Below, piece after piece: positions 1 through 7,441 of a DNA stretch of 14,918 nt. Source of the DNA: Hydrogenophaga sp. (GTDB lineage Bacteria > Pseudomonadota > Gammaproteobacteria > Burkholderiales > Burkholderiaceae_C); contig JAJNQE010000075.1 in NCBI GenBank assembly GCA_021154985.1, forward strand, positions 1-14,918, in the 5' to 3' direction. The position numbers and the translations under genes were made by a program. Positions within the stretch are counted from its first letter, which is position 1. The number at the start of each line of letters is the position of its first letter. The notes under the pieces are model-generated. The model was not told the DNA's origin and did not search any database. It was given only the letters and a program-made list of their open reading frames with translations.

Positions 1-411
1 AGCATGGGCCTCAAGGAACTGCAGGCCTGGCGTCTGGTGCGGCTGCGCCACCAGACCGGTGACCGGCGCGAGTACTTCGAAGCGCCGGCCGATGTGTGGG
101 AGATCTTCCGCGTGCTGGCCGAGGAGCGCCGCCGCCGCGAAGTCGAGCCCACGCTCTCCATGCTGCGCACCGCCCTGCTCGAAACCCCCAAGACCGAGGC
201 CGAGCGCCACGCCCAGACCCGCATGCGCGAGATGCACGACCTGATCGACCGGCTCATGACCTGGTTCGACGACGTGCAGAAGCTCGCACCCGAAACCGCC
301 TTGCAACTGATGGGCATGGGCGCTACCGTCACGCGTGTGCTGGAACTCAAGGACCGGATCACCGGCAAGGCCCCCGCCGCGCGCGCCAGCAAGACCAACA
401 AGGCCGCCTGA
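1..411 (+). CDS. GbsR/MarR-family transcriptional regulator, C-terminal part (5' end outside window)
   Basis: The reading frame is open from the first base, and the first Met codon (position 4) lies inside a typical family stretch (GLKELQAWRLVRLRHQTGDR), so this is very probably the C-terminal part of a longer gene. In the GbsR branch of winged-helix regulators this segment follows the recognition helix and forms the wing. The remainder (DVWEIFRVLAEERRRREVEPTL, then MREMHDLIDRLMTWFDDVQKL) looks helical and would be the dimerisation region. The tail is short, basic and Ala/Lys-rich. The stop lies 15 bases before the oxidase genes, on the same strand, so it probably sits in their operon and may regulate them. 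The ligand cannot be told from sequence. Family assignment rests on remembered motifs; most of the DNA-binding domain is not in the window. Confidence 0.8.
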   Translation, partial: SMGLKELQAWRLVRLRHQTGDRREYFEAPADVWEIFRVLAEERRRREVEPTLSMLRTALLETPKTEAERHAQTRMREMHDLIDRLMTWFDDVQKLAPETALQLMGMGATVTRVLELKDRITGKAPAARASKTNKAA

Positions 412-414
412 CCC

Positions 415-420
415 AGGAAG
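415..420 (+). promoter_or_regulatory. Ribosome binding site of cydA
   Basis: AGGAAG lies 6 bases before the ATG at 427. It supports that start and shows that the oxidase subunit I gene has its own translation signal directly after the regulator stop. Confidence 0.6.
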
Positions 421-426
421 AACACC

Positions 427-1800
427 ATGGACCTCGACACCCTGCTGCTCTCACGCATCCAGTTCGCCACGAACATCAGCTTCCACATCCTCTTTCCCAC
501 GATCACCATCGCCCTGGGCTGGTTCCTGGTGTACTTCCGCGTGCGCTACCTGCAGACCCGCGAGCACGCCTGGGAAGAGGCCTACTACTTCTGGACCAAG
601 GTGTTCGCCCTGAGCTTCGCGCTGGGGGTGGTCTCGGGCATCACCATGAGCTTCCAGTTCGGCACCAACTGGCCGGGCTACATGGAGCGGGCGGGCAACA
701 TCGCCGGGCCGCTGCTGGGCTACGAGGTGCTCACCGCGTTCTTCCTCGAGGCCGGCTTCCTGGGCATCATGCTCTTCGGCCGTGGCCGCGTGAGCGAACG
801 CGTGCACCTCATCGCCACCCTGCTGGTGGCCAGCGGCACCACCTTCTCGGCCTTCTGGATTCTCAGCCTGAACTCCTGGCTGCAGACCCCCGCGGGCTAC
901 GAGATCGTCAACGGCGAGTTCATCGCGGCCGACTGGTTCGCTATCGTCTTCAACCCGTCGTTCCCGTACCGGCTGGCGCACAAGCTGCTGGCGGCCACGC
1001 TCACCGCGTCCTTCCTGGTCGCGGGCCTGAGCGCCTGGCAGTTCCTCAAGGGCTGCGCCACGGGCGGCACGCACAAGGCCCTGCGCGCCGCCGTGTTCGC
1101 GGCGGCCATCGCGATCCCGCTGCAGTTCTTCGTGGGCGATCTGCATGGCCTCAACACGCTGCACCACCAGCCCGCCAAGGTCGCCGCCATCGAAGCCGTA
1201 TGGGAAACCGAGAAGGGTGCCGCGCTCACGCTGTTCGGCATCCCCGACGAAGAGGCCGGCGTGACCCACTACGCGGTCAAGATCCCCAAACTCGCCAGCC
1301 TCATCTTGGCGCACGACCTCGACGCCGAAATCAAGGGCATCAACGAGTTTCCCAATGCGCACCCGCCGGTGGCGCCGGTGTTCTGGTCGTTCCGCGTCAT
1401 GGTGGGCACGGGCACGCTGATGATGGCCGTGGCGTGGTTTGCCGCATGGCAGCTGTGGCGCAAGCGCCGCGAGATGGCCGACGGCAAGATCCGCCTGCCC
1501 AAACCCCTGCTGTGGGTGCTCGCGGGCATGACCTTCTCGGGCTGGGTGGCCACGCTCTCGGGCTGGTACGTCACCGAGATCGGCCGCCAGCCTTTCATGG
1601 TGTATGGCCTGCTGCGCACCAGCGAGATCGCCACCGACATCGCACCCCCCATGATCGCGCTCACGCTCACCGCCTACCTCATCGTCTACGGCCTGCTGCT
1701 CATCACCTACGTGGGCGTGCTCAAGTACATGGCTGAAAACCCGTTCAAGCACGCGCCGATTCCCGGCAGCAATGCGGCGCTGGGCAAGGCCGGGGTGTGA
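427..1800 (+). CDS. cydA: bd-type quinol oxidase subunit I, short Q-loop (cyanide-insensitive type)
   Basis: Subunit I of a cytochrome bd-family terminal oxidase, an inner-membrane enzyme that oxidises quinol and reduces O2 to water. At 457 aa it is shorter than E. coli CydA (about 520) because the Q-loop is short, as in CIO oxidases. Expected residues are visible: H20 in FHILFP (high-spin heme ligand), E100 and E108 (proton path and heme region), H185 in RLAHK (heme b558 ligand), the quinone-site pair K251/E256 in KVAAIE, M325 in SFRVM (probable second b558 ligand), and GRQPF at 386-390 (GRQPW in E. coli). Ligand assignments are by analogy with E. coli. About nine hydrophobic segments are present. 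The stop overlaps the possible GTG start of cydB, so the pair is probably translationally coupled. CIO-type enzymes typically resist cyanide and can lack heme d; heme content cannot be judged from sequence. Confidence 0.95.
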   Translation: MDLDTLLLSRIQFATNISFHILFPTITIALGWFLVYFRVRYLQTREHAWEEAYYFWTKVFALSFALGVVSGITMSFQFGTNWPGYMERAGNIAGPLLGYEVLTAFFLEAGFLGIMLFGRGRVSERVHLIATLLVASGTTFSAFWILSLNSWLQTPAGYEIVNGEFIAADWFAIVFNPSFPYRLAHKLLAATLTASFLVAGLSAWQFLKGCATGGTHKALRAAVFAAAIAIPLQFFVGDLHGLNTLHHQPAKVAAIEAVWETEKGAALTLFGIPDEEAGVTHYAVKIPKLASLILAHDLDAEIKGINEFPNAHPPVAPVFWSFRVMVGTGTLMMAVAWFAAWQLWRKRREMADGKIRLPKPLLWVLAGMTFSGWVATLSGWYVTEIGRQPFMVYGLLRTSEIATDIAPPMIALTLTAYLIVYGLLLITYVGVLKYMAENPFKHAPIPGSNAALGKAGV

Positions 1801-1802
1801 CC

Positions 1803-2807
1803 ATGAGCATGACCTGGTCCGAAATCCTCCCCCTCATCTTCCTCGCCGTGATGGGCCTGGCGCTGCTGGCCTACGTGGTGCTCGACGGCTACGACCTCGG
1901 TGTCGGCCTGCTGCTGCCGCTGGCCGACGAGCAGCAGAAGGACACCATGATCGCGAGCATCGGCCCGTTCTGGGACGCCAACGAAACCTGGCTGGTGCTG
2001 GGCGTGGGTGTGTTGCTGGTGGCCTTCCCGTTCGCGCACGGTCTGGTGCTGCAAGCGCTTTATTTGCCCGTGGCCATCATGCTGATCGGGCTGATCCTGC
2101 GCGGTGTGGCGTTCGACTTTCGCGTGAAGGCACCGCTGCAATACAAGGACTTCTGGAACAAGGCGTTTTTCGCCGGCTCGCTGCTCGCCAGCAGCGCGCA
2201 GGGCTGGATGCTCGGCAGCTACATCACCGGGTTCGAGCCAGGACCGCTGGGTCTGGCGTTCAGCCTGGGCATCGCCATCACACTGCCGGCCGCCTACATC
2301 CTGCTCGGCGCAGGCTGGCTCATCATGAAGACTGACGGTGAACTGCAGTTGCGCGCGGTGTTCTGGGCCAGGCGCGTGCTCTGGCCCATGGGGGTGGCGC
2401 TGGTTGCCATTTCGGCCGCCACACCGCTGGTGAACCCGGCGGTGGTGCAGAAGTGGTTTGGCGTGCCCGAGGTGTTTGCGCTGCTGCCGGTGCCGCTGAG
2501 CTGCGCCATCGCGTTCTTCGCCGTGCGCTGGGTGGTCACGCACCCAGAGGTGGTGAAGGCCGGCTACGGCTGGGTGGTGTTCGTGTCCACCGTGCTGATC
2601 TTCGTGCTGGCCTTCTTCGGCCTGTCGTACAGCATCTACCCCGACATCGTGATCGGCCGCATGACGGTCTGGGAAGCGGCCATCGGCACCGACGCGCTCA
2701 CCGTCATCTTCATCGGCGTGGCGATCACGCTGCCAGTGATCATCGTGTACACGATCTTCATGTACCGGGTGTTCTGGGGCAAAGCCCGCGACCTCACCTA
2801 CAACTAG
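1803..2807 (+). CDS. cydB: bd-type quinol oxidase subunit II
   Basis: Subunit II, partner of the preceding CydA in the inner membrane. From the ATG at 1803 it has 334 aa, the usual CioB/CydB length. The N-terminal family signatures are present: LDGYDLGVG at 28-36 and GPFWDANETWLV at 54-65, the latter with the conserved Trp-Asp-x-Asn cluster. Around eight hydrophobic helices follow and the C-terminus is basic. A GTG at 1797 in the same frame would overlap the cydA stop by 4 bases and is an alternative start; the ATG at 1803 gives a protein that begins like its homologues. No small CydX-like gene follows: the stop is only 15 bases from the end of the convergent guanine deaminase gene. Confidence 0.94.
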   Translation: MSMTWSEILPLIFLAVMGLALLAYVVLDGYDLGVGLLLPLADEQQKDTMIASIGPFWDANETWLVLGVGVLLVAFPFAHGLVLQALYLPVAIMLIGLILRGVAFDFRVKAPLQYKDFWNKAFFAGSLLASSAQGWMLGSYITGFEPGPLGLAFSLGIAITLPAAYILLGAGWLIMKTDGELQLRAVFWARRVLWPMGVALVAISAATPLVNPAVVQKWFGVPEVFALLPVPLSCAIAFFAVRWVVTHPEVVKAGYGWVVFVSTVLIFVLAFFGLSYSIYPDIVIGRMTVWEAAIGTDALTVIFIGVAITLPVIIVYTIFMYRVFWGKARDLTYN

Positions 2808-2822
2808 GGGCGATTGTCTGGC

Positions 2823-4103
2823 TCACTGCCCGGCGATCACTGTGCGTTCAACCACCCGGTCATCGCCCAGCACGATGAGCGCAAACAGCAGTTCGTCGAG
2901 ACGGCTGGCCTGAGCCGTCTTGCGAGCCAGCAAGGGCGTGGCTTTCGGATCGAGCACCACAAAGTCGGCCTCGCAGCCCGGCTGCAGGTTGCCCACCACG
3001 CCCTCCAGGCCGAGGGCCTTGGCGGCGCCCGCCGTGTGCCGCCACCAGAGCTGGCCCGGTGTGAGGCTCAAGCCGGTTTTGCTCTGGCCTTCGCGGCCCA
3101 CGCAGTACGCAGCGAGCATGGTGTGGAACGGCGAAAAGCTGGTGCCACCACCCACGTCGCTCGCCAGGCCGTGGCCCATGCCGGCGGCGTCGGCGGCGGC
3201 AAAGTCGAAAAATCCACTGCCCAGAAACAGGTTGCTGGTGGGGCTCACCGCCGCCACCGCGCCGGTGTTTGCCATGAGCGCGCGGTCGGCCGCATCGAGG
3301 TGGATGCAGTGCGCGTACACCGCGCGTTCGCGCAGCAGACCGAAGTCGCCGTACACGCCCAGGTAGCTGCGCGATTGTGGAAACAGCTCCGCCGCCCACC
3401 GCACCTCGTCGAGGTTCTCCGCCACGTGGGACTGGATCCACACATCGGGGTGCTTGGCCGCGAGTTCGCCGGCGCCGCGCAGCTGCTCGGGCGTGCTGGT
3501 GGGCGCGAAGCGCGGGGTGATCGCGTAGCTCAGCCGGTCGACACCGTGCCAGCGCTGGATCAGCGCCTCGGTGTCGATCAGACTTTGCTCGGTGTCGTCG
3601 CGCACACCGTCGGGGCTGTGTCGGTCCTGCAGCACCTTGCCGGTGATGAAGCGCAGTCCACGGCGTCGCGCCTCTTCAAACGCCGCGTTCACAGAAGCCG
3701 GGTGCGAGGTGGCAAAGGTCAGCGCGGTGGTCACGCCGTTGCGAGCGAGTTCGTCGAAGAAGAACCGGGCGACCTCGCCCGCGTGTTCGCCATCGTGAAA
3801 GCGCGACTCGTGCGGAAAGGTGTAGTTCTCCAGCCAGGGCAGCAGGCCGGCGGCCGGCGCACCGATCACATCGGTCTGCGGGTAGTGGATGTGCATGTCC
3901 ACGAAGCCCGGCGCGATGATCTTGCCGCGCAGGTCTTCCACCGCCACGCCGGGGAAGCGGTCGATCAGCGCGGCGTGGTCACCCACGGCGCGCACGACCG
4001 ACTGGCCAAGGGCGTCGGGCCCCACGACCAGCAGGCCGTCGGCCTCGAACACCGCCGATTGGTCGTCGGCAAAACGCAGGATGGACGCTCGGTAGGCTTT
4101 CAT
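2823..4103 (-). CDS. guaD: Guanine deaminase
   Basis: Cytosolic amidohydrolase converting guanine to xanthine and ammonia (EC 3.5.4.3). From the ATG at 4103 it is 426 aa. Metal-site motifs of the family appear in order: PGFVDMHIHYPQ with H71 and H73, SHVAEN with H226 and E229, AHCIHLD with H265 and H268, and GLASDVGGGTSFS with D316 as the metal/catalytic Asp. R198 in the ITPRFAPTS stretch matches the family's base-recognition region. HIHYPQTD and DVGGGTS separate it from other amidohydrolases. An upstream in-frame ATG at 4139 would add 12 residues; MKAYRASILRF looks like the natural N-terminus, but neither start has a strong Shine-Dalgarno. It is the last gene of the leftward cluster and feeds xanthine to the xanthine dehydrogenase encoded at the right end. 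Confidence 0.93.
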   Translation of the reverse strand: MKAYRASILRFADDQSAVFEADGLLVVGPDALGQSVVRAVGDHAALIDRFPGVAVEDLRGKIIAPGFVDMHIHYPQTDVIGAPAAGLLPWLENYTFPHESRFHDGEHAGEVARFFFDELARNGVTTALTFATSHPASVNAAFEEARRRGLRFITGKVLQDRHSPDGVRDDTEQSLIDTEALIQRWHGVDRLSYAITPRFAPTSTPEQLRGAGELAAKHPDVWIQSHVAENLDEVRWAAELFPQSRSYLGVYGDFGLLRERAVYAHCIHLDAADRALMANTGAVAAVSPTSNLFLGSGFFDFAAADAAGMGHGLASDVGGGTSFSPFHTMLAAYCVGREGQSKTGLSLTPGQLWWRHTAGAAKALGLEGVVGNLQPGCEADFVVLDPKATPLLARKTAQASRLDELLFALIVLGDDRVVERTVIAGQ

Positions 4104-4158
4104 GGGCACAAGCTTAGCGGCGCGAGCGGATTCCGGCATACCGAAAGCGGCATGGCGC

Positions 4159-5265
4159 CTATCGGTCGAGCTTGGCCAGCACGCCTTCGGCCAGCCACTT
4201 CATGTTCAGGATTTCCGCGTCGTTGAGCGACTTGCCGGCAGCAATTGCGGTCTGCCCTTCGTTGTCGCGCACGCCCGATGCGCTTGCGAACACCTGCAAC
4301 TTTCCTGCGGCCATGTCGGCCTGACGCGCCAGCACCTCGTCGCGCACCGCAGCCGGCACCTTGGGGCCAAAACCATCGACGCGGATCATGCCGTCCTTCA
4401 CACCACCCCACACGCTGGCACTCTGCCAAGTACCGTCAAGCACGGCCTGCACGCGGCGCGTGTAGTAGTCACCCCAGCGGTGCGTCACCGCGACGATCTG
4501 CGCGTCGGGGGCGAACTGGCGCATGTCGGAGTGGTAGGCCACCGCCAGCTTGCCACGCTCCTGGGCGGCGGTCATCACCGCGGTGGAGCCGGTGTGAAAC
4601 GCCAGCACCTCGGCGCCCTGGTTCATGAGCGACATGGCCGCGTCGCGCTCGCGCGGCGGGTTGAACCACTCACCCAGAAACACCACACGCACGGTGGCCT
4701 TGGGGTTGACCGAACGCATGCCCAGCGTGAAGGCGTTGATGCCCTGGATCACCTCGGGAATGGGAAAGCCCGCCACGTAGCCCGCCTGGGTGGCCAGGCG
4801 CCCGGCAGCCACACCGGCGAGGTAGCGGCCTTCGTAGTAGCGCGCATTCGCAGTGGCCACGTTGGGCGCGGTTTTGTAGCCGGTGATGGACTCGAACTTC
4901 ACCTCGGGGAACTCGCGCGCCACTTTCAGCGTGGGTTCCATGTAGCCAAAGCTGGGCGTGAAGATGACGCGGTGGCCCTGTTGCGCCAGATCGCGGATCA
5001 CGCGCTCGGCGTCCGCCCCTTCGGCCACGTTCTCCACAAAGCTGGTCTGCACGCGGTTGCCCAGCGCGGCCTGCACCGCCAGGCGCCCCTGCTCGTGCTG
5101 GCGCACCCATCCTGCTGGGGTGAGCGGCGCGACATAGACGAACGCCGCCTTCAGCGGCGCGTTCGCCGGGGCCTGAACCGGGGTCTGGGCGTGGAGTGAA
5201 AAGGGAATGGAAAAACTGGCGACCGCCAGTGCGCGGGCGCACCGGGCCACGAGGTTTTTGTACAT
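4159..5265 (-). CDS. BMP/PnrA-family ABC transporter solute-binding protein, non-lipidated
   Basis: Periplasmic binding protein of the basic membrane protein (BMP/Med/PnrA) family, which binds purine nucleosides in characterised members. The 368-aa product begins with a Sec signal (basic MYKNLVARCARAL, hydrophobic core, likely cut after LHA at 26). There is no lipobox Cys, unlike its paralogue at 7442-8587. The mature part follows the family pattern: FVENVAEGADAERVIRDLA, FGYMEPTLKVA, GYKTA, YYEGRYLAGVAAG, PIPEVIQGINAFTLG, SVNP, VWGGVKDGM. An AGAGGA ribosome site precedes the ATG. No second permease set is nearby, so it may share the importer encoded at 8701-12202 and widen its substrate range. 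A terminator-like hairpin lies between it and the upstream deaminase gene. The ligand (nucleoside, free base or other purine) is inferred from context only. Confidence 0.88.
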   Translation of the reverse strand: MYKNLVARCARALAVASFSIPFSLHAQTPVQAPANAPLKAAFVYVAPLTPAGWVRQHEQGRLAVQAALGNRVQTSFVENVAEGADAERVIRDLAQQGHRVIFTPSFGYMEPTLKVAREFPEVKFESITGYKTAPNVATANARYYEGRYLAGVAAGRLATQAGYVAGFPIPEVIQGINAFTLGMRSVNPKATVRVVFLGEWFNPPRERDAAMSLMNQGAEVLAFHTGSTAVMTAAQERGKLAVAYHSDMRQFAPDAQIVAVTHRWGDYYTRRVQAVLDGTWQSASVWGGVKDGMIRVDGFGPKVPAAVRDEVLARQADMAAGKLQVFASASGVRDNEGQTAIAAGKSLNDAEILNMKWLAEGVLAKLDR

Positions 5266-5270
5266 GGTGG

Positions 5271-5276
5271 TCCTCT
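5271..5276 (-). promoter_or_regulatory. Ribosome binding site of the non-lipidated BMP protein
   Basis: AGAGGA on the minus strand, 5 bases before the ATG ending at 5265. It fixes the start just after the hairpin at 5294-5326. Confidence 0.5.
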
Positions 5277-5293
5277 ACATGGCTTCCGTGAAT

Positions 5294-5326
5294 GAAAAAG
5301 CGAGCCGGGGAAGCACCGGGCTCGCT
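5294..5326 (-). terminator. Intrinsic terminator after the adenine deaminase gene
   Basis: On the minus strand an 8-bp GC-rich stem (arms 5319-5326 and 5299-5306, AGCGAGCC / GGCTCGCT) is followed directly by five T residues (5298-5294 read in reverse). It starts 12 bases after the deaminase stop and ends about 28 bases before the next start codon. It fits a rho-independent terminator, or a partial one reducing flow into the second BMP gene and guaD. Confidence 0.7.
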
Positions 5327-5337
5327 GGGGTGCAATT

Positions 5338-6348
5338 TTAGGCGATGGCGCTGTCCAGCAAGGTCATCAGCTCCGCGCGCCGCGCATCGCTCACAAAACT
5401 GGCTTCAAAGCTGTTGCGCGCCAGCGTGATCACGTCCTCGCGCGACAAACCAAGTGCCTGCACCGTCTGCACGAAGTTGGTGTTCATGTAGCCGCCGAAG
5501 TAGGCCGGGTCGTCGCTGTTGACTGTGGCGCACAGGCCGGCGTCGAGCAGGCGTTTCATCGGGTGGTCGCGCAGGTCGTTCACCACGCACAGCTTGAGGT
5601 TGGAGAGTGGGCACACGGTGAGCGGGATGCGGCGGCGCGCCAGCTCGGCCACCAGCGCCGGGTCTTCGAGCGAGCGCACGCCGTGGTCGATGCGCTCGGT
5701 CTTCAGGTCGTTCAACGCTTCCCAGATGTAGGACGGTGGCCCCTCTTCGCCCGCGTGGGCCACGATGCGCAGACCGAGCTCGCGGCAGCGCGCGAACACG
5801 CGCGAGAACTTGCTCGGCGGGTGCCCCACCTCGCTCGAATCCAGGCCCACGCCGATGAAGTGCTCGCGGTGGGGCAAGGCCGCTTCCAGTGTGGCCAAGG
5901 CGTCTTCTTCACTGAGGTGGCGCAGGAAACACAGGATGAGTTCGGCGCTGATGCCCAGCTCGGCCTGCGCCCGCGCGCAGGCGCTCGACAAACCCTGGAT
6001 CACGGTGGCCATGGGCACGCCGCGCGCAGTGTGCGTCTGCGGATCAAAGAACAGTTCGGCGTGCACCACGTTGTCGGCCCTGGCGCGCAGGAAGTAGGCC
6101 CAGGCCATGTCGTGAAAGTCGGCCTCCTGCAGCAGCACGCTGGCGCCGGCGTAGTAGATGTCCAGAAAGCTCTGCAGGTTGGTGAACGCGTAGGCTGCGC
6201 GCAGCGCCTCCACACTCGCATAGGGCAGGCTCAGGCCGTTGCGCTGCGCGAGTGCAAAGATCAGCTCGGGCTCGAGCGAGCCCTCGATGTGGATGTGCAG
6301 CTCGGCCTTGGGGATGGCGGCGGCGAGTTCGGCAGCGGTGGTGGTCAT
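5338..6348 (-). CDS. Adenine deaminase (adenosine deaminase superfamily, Aah1/PA0148 type)
   Basis: Cytosolic zinc hydrolase, 336 aa, of the adenosine/AMP deaminase family. Metal and catalytic residues are visible: H18 and H20 in ELHIHIEGSLEPE, H198 and E201 in AHAGEEG, H222 in RIDHG, and D279/D280 in NSDDP. Several stretches match adenine deaminases such as yeast Aah1 as I remember them and differ from true adenosine deaminases: HIEGSLEPE where adenosine deaminases have H(V/L)DGxxxP, LQSFLDIYYAGASVLL, HAELFFDPQTHT, VCPLSNLKL and DPAYFGGY. I therefore predict adenine to hypoxanthine (EC 3.5.4.2); automatic pipelines often label such proteins adenosine deaminase. The ATG lies 10 bases after the Rieske oxygenase stop, so the two are co-transcribed. 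Its product, hypoxanthine, is a substrate for XdhAB and possibly for that oxygenase. Confidence 0.88.
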   Translation of the reverse strand: MTTTAAELAAAIPKAELHIHIEGSLEPELIFALAQRNGLSLPYASVEALRAAYAFTNLQSFLDIYYAGASVLLQEADFHDMAWAYFLRARADNVVHAELFFDPQTHTARGVPMATVIQGLSSACARAQAELGISAELILCFLRHLSEEDALATLEAALPHREHFIGVGLDSSEVGHPPSKFSRVFARCRELGLRIVAHAGEEGPPSYIWEALNDLKTERIDHGVRSLEDPALVAELARRRIPLTVCPLSNLKLCVVNDLRDHPMKRLLDAGLCATVNSDDPAYFGGYMNTNFVQTVQALGLSREDVITLARNSFEASFVSDARRAELMTLLDSAIA

Positions 6349-6358
6349 CTCGGTTCTT

Positions 6359-7372
6359 TCAACACGTGCCCAGCGCGATGCCCAGGCGTTTCAGGTAGCG
6401 GCGGTAGGCGCTGGACACGCGGTCGGCGGGTCCGTGCACTTCGGTGACGGGGGTGGTGCGGCCGATGGGCAGGGCGCGCGGGGTCTGCGACTCCACCACC
6501 GGGCGGTCCTGTGCAAACACCGTGTTCTGGAAGTCGACCAGTTCCTGGTCGGTTGAGTTGTCGCCCTGCGTGGCCATCACGAACCAGGCGGTGCACACCG
6601 CGTCGCCGTCGGGGCGGATGAACAGCGCAATGGCGTTGCTCACCGGGTCACCCTCGGTGGCGTCCTTGCGCAGGATGGCAGCGAACGGGTGCGGCACGTC
6701 GTAGCGGTAGCCGATCCACGCACCTTCGTCGGCGCCCGCGTACGCGCGGGGCTGCCAGGCGCGGGCGCCAAGCACGGTCAGGCCATGAGGGCCCTCCTCC
6801 ACCTGACCGGTGTCCACCTGGGCGTGGCTGCGTTCGCCCAGCCAACCTTCGTGCACAAAGCCGAAGTGGCTGAGGTCGAGGAAGTTTTCCACCAGGCGCG
6901 GCGCGCTGGTGTTGAGTTCGTAGGGACCGCAGACGACGCGCCGCCACGCGGCGTCTTCGCCCACAGCGAACGCTGGCGGCTCGTCAAGCGCGCCCAGCGA
7001 GACCGTTGGCGCCTGCAGCCGCACCCACACCAGGCCGTACCGCTCTCGCGCCTCGAACACGGTGGCCACATGGCCGGCGGGCGGCGTGAAATCAGGGGCG
7101 GCGGGAATGTGCTGACACTGCCCCGTGTGGCCGAACTGCCAGCCGTGGTACGGGCATTCCAGGCGAGCACCGTGCACGCCGATCAACACACGACCGAGCG
7201 AAAGCTGCGCGCCTCGGTGCGGGCAGCGGTCGGCCCAGGCGTGCACCCGATCGCCGCCGTGCGCGGGTTCGCGCCAGAGCACGAGCGGCTGACCCAACAA
7301 TGCGCAGGCCACAGGGGCCTCACGCACCTGGTTGGTTGCGATCACGGGGTGCCAGAGTTGGTGTTCGAGCAT
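6359..7372 (-). CDS. Rieske non-heme iron oxygenase, alpha subunit (NdmA/HpxD-like)
   Basis: Oxygenase component of a two-part Rieske system, 337 aa from the ATG at 7372. The Rieske [2Fe-2S] ligands are C50/H52 in CPHRG and C73/H76 in CPYHGW. The mononuclear iron site is seen in ENFLDLSHFGFVH, with H169 and H174; D280 in LVDFQN is the probable third ligand. Length and motifs (LWHPV near the start, RLECPYHGWQF, NFLDLSHFGF, FAQDRPVVESQ) resemble the vanillate demethylase-like branch holding the methylxanthine N-demethylases NdmA/NdmB, and probably HpxD of Klebsiella, which oxidises hypoxanthine. The setting among purine genes supports a purine substrate; this is inference. No ferredoxin reductase gene is in the window, so the electron donor must be encoded elsewhere. 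An in-frame TTG at 7387 is an alternative start, but AAAGAG before the ATG favours 7372. Confidence 0.85.
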   Translation of the reverse strand: MLEHQLWHPVIATNQVREAPVACALLGQPLVLWREPAHGGDRVHAWADRCPHRGAQLSLGRVLIGVHGARLECPYHGWQFGHTGQCQHIPAAPDFTPPAGHVATVFEARERYGLVWVRLQAPTVSLGALDEPPAFAVGEDAAWRRVVCGPYELNTSAPRLVENFLDLSHFGFVHEGWLGERSHAQVDTGQVEEGPHGLTVLGARAWQPRAYAGADEGAWIGYRYDVPHPFAAILRKDATEGDPVSNAIALFIRPDGDAVCTAWFVMATQGDNSTDQELVDFQNTVFAQDRPVVESQTPRALPIGRTTPVTEVHGPADRVSSAYRRYLKRLGIALGTC

Positions 7373-7390
7373 CAAGATCTCTTTCAAGCA

Positions 7391-7416
7391 AGAAAGCCGC
7401 CCGGAGGCGGCTTTCT
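7391..7416 (-). terminator. Terminator hairpin after the lipoprotein BMP gene (possibly bidirectional)
   Basis: A perfect 11-bp stem (7391-7401 with 7406-7416, AGAAAGCCGCC / GGCGGCTTTCT) has a 4-base loop and T-rich flanks on both sides. It begins 25 bases after the stop of the lipoprotein gene and ends only 18 bases before the Rieske oxygenase ATG. It probably ends or weakens the importer transcript. On the plus strand the CTTTCTTTTC run would also work, though no plus-strand gene ends there. Confidence 0.75.
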
Positions 7417-7441
7417 TTTCACGAGCGCGGCAGGGCCGATC

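Noticed and set aside
451..1752. Minus-strand open frame opposite cydA
   Set aside because: Composition is typical of an antisense shadow (Gly/Ala/His/Glu-rich, no domain); cydA on the plus strand is certain.
4131..4145. Small imperfect hairpin between the second BMP gene and guaD
   Set aside because: Stem of about five pairs with a bulge and no T-run; not distinguishable from chance.
2814..4226. Plus-strand open frame opposite guaD
   Set aside because: No family motif, biased composition, and it covers the convincing guanine deaminase gene and its upstream gap.
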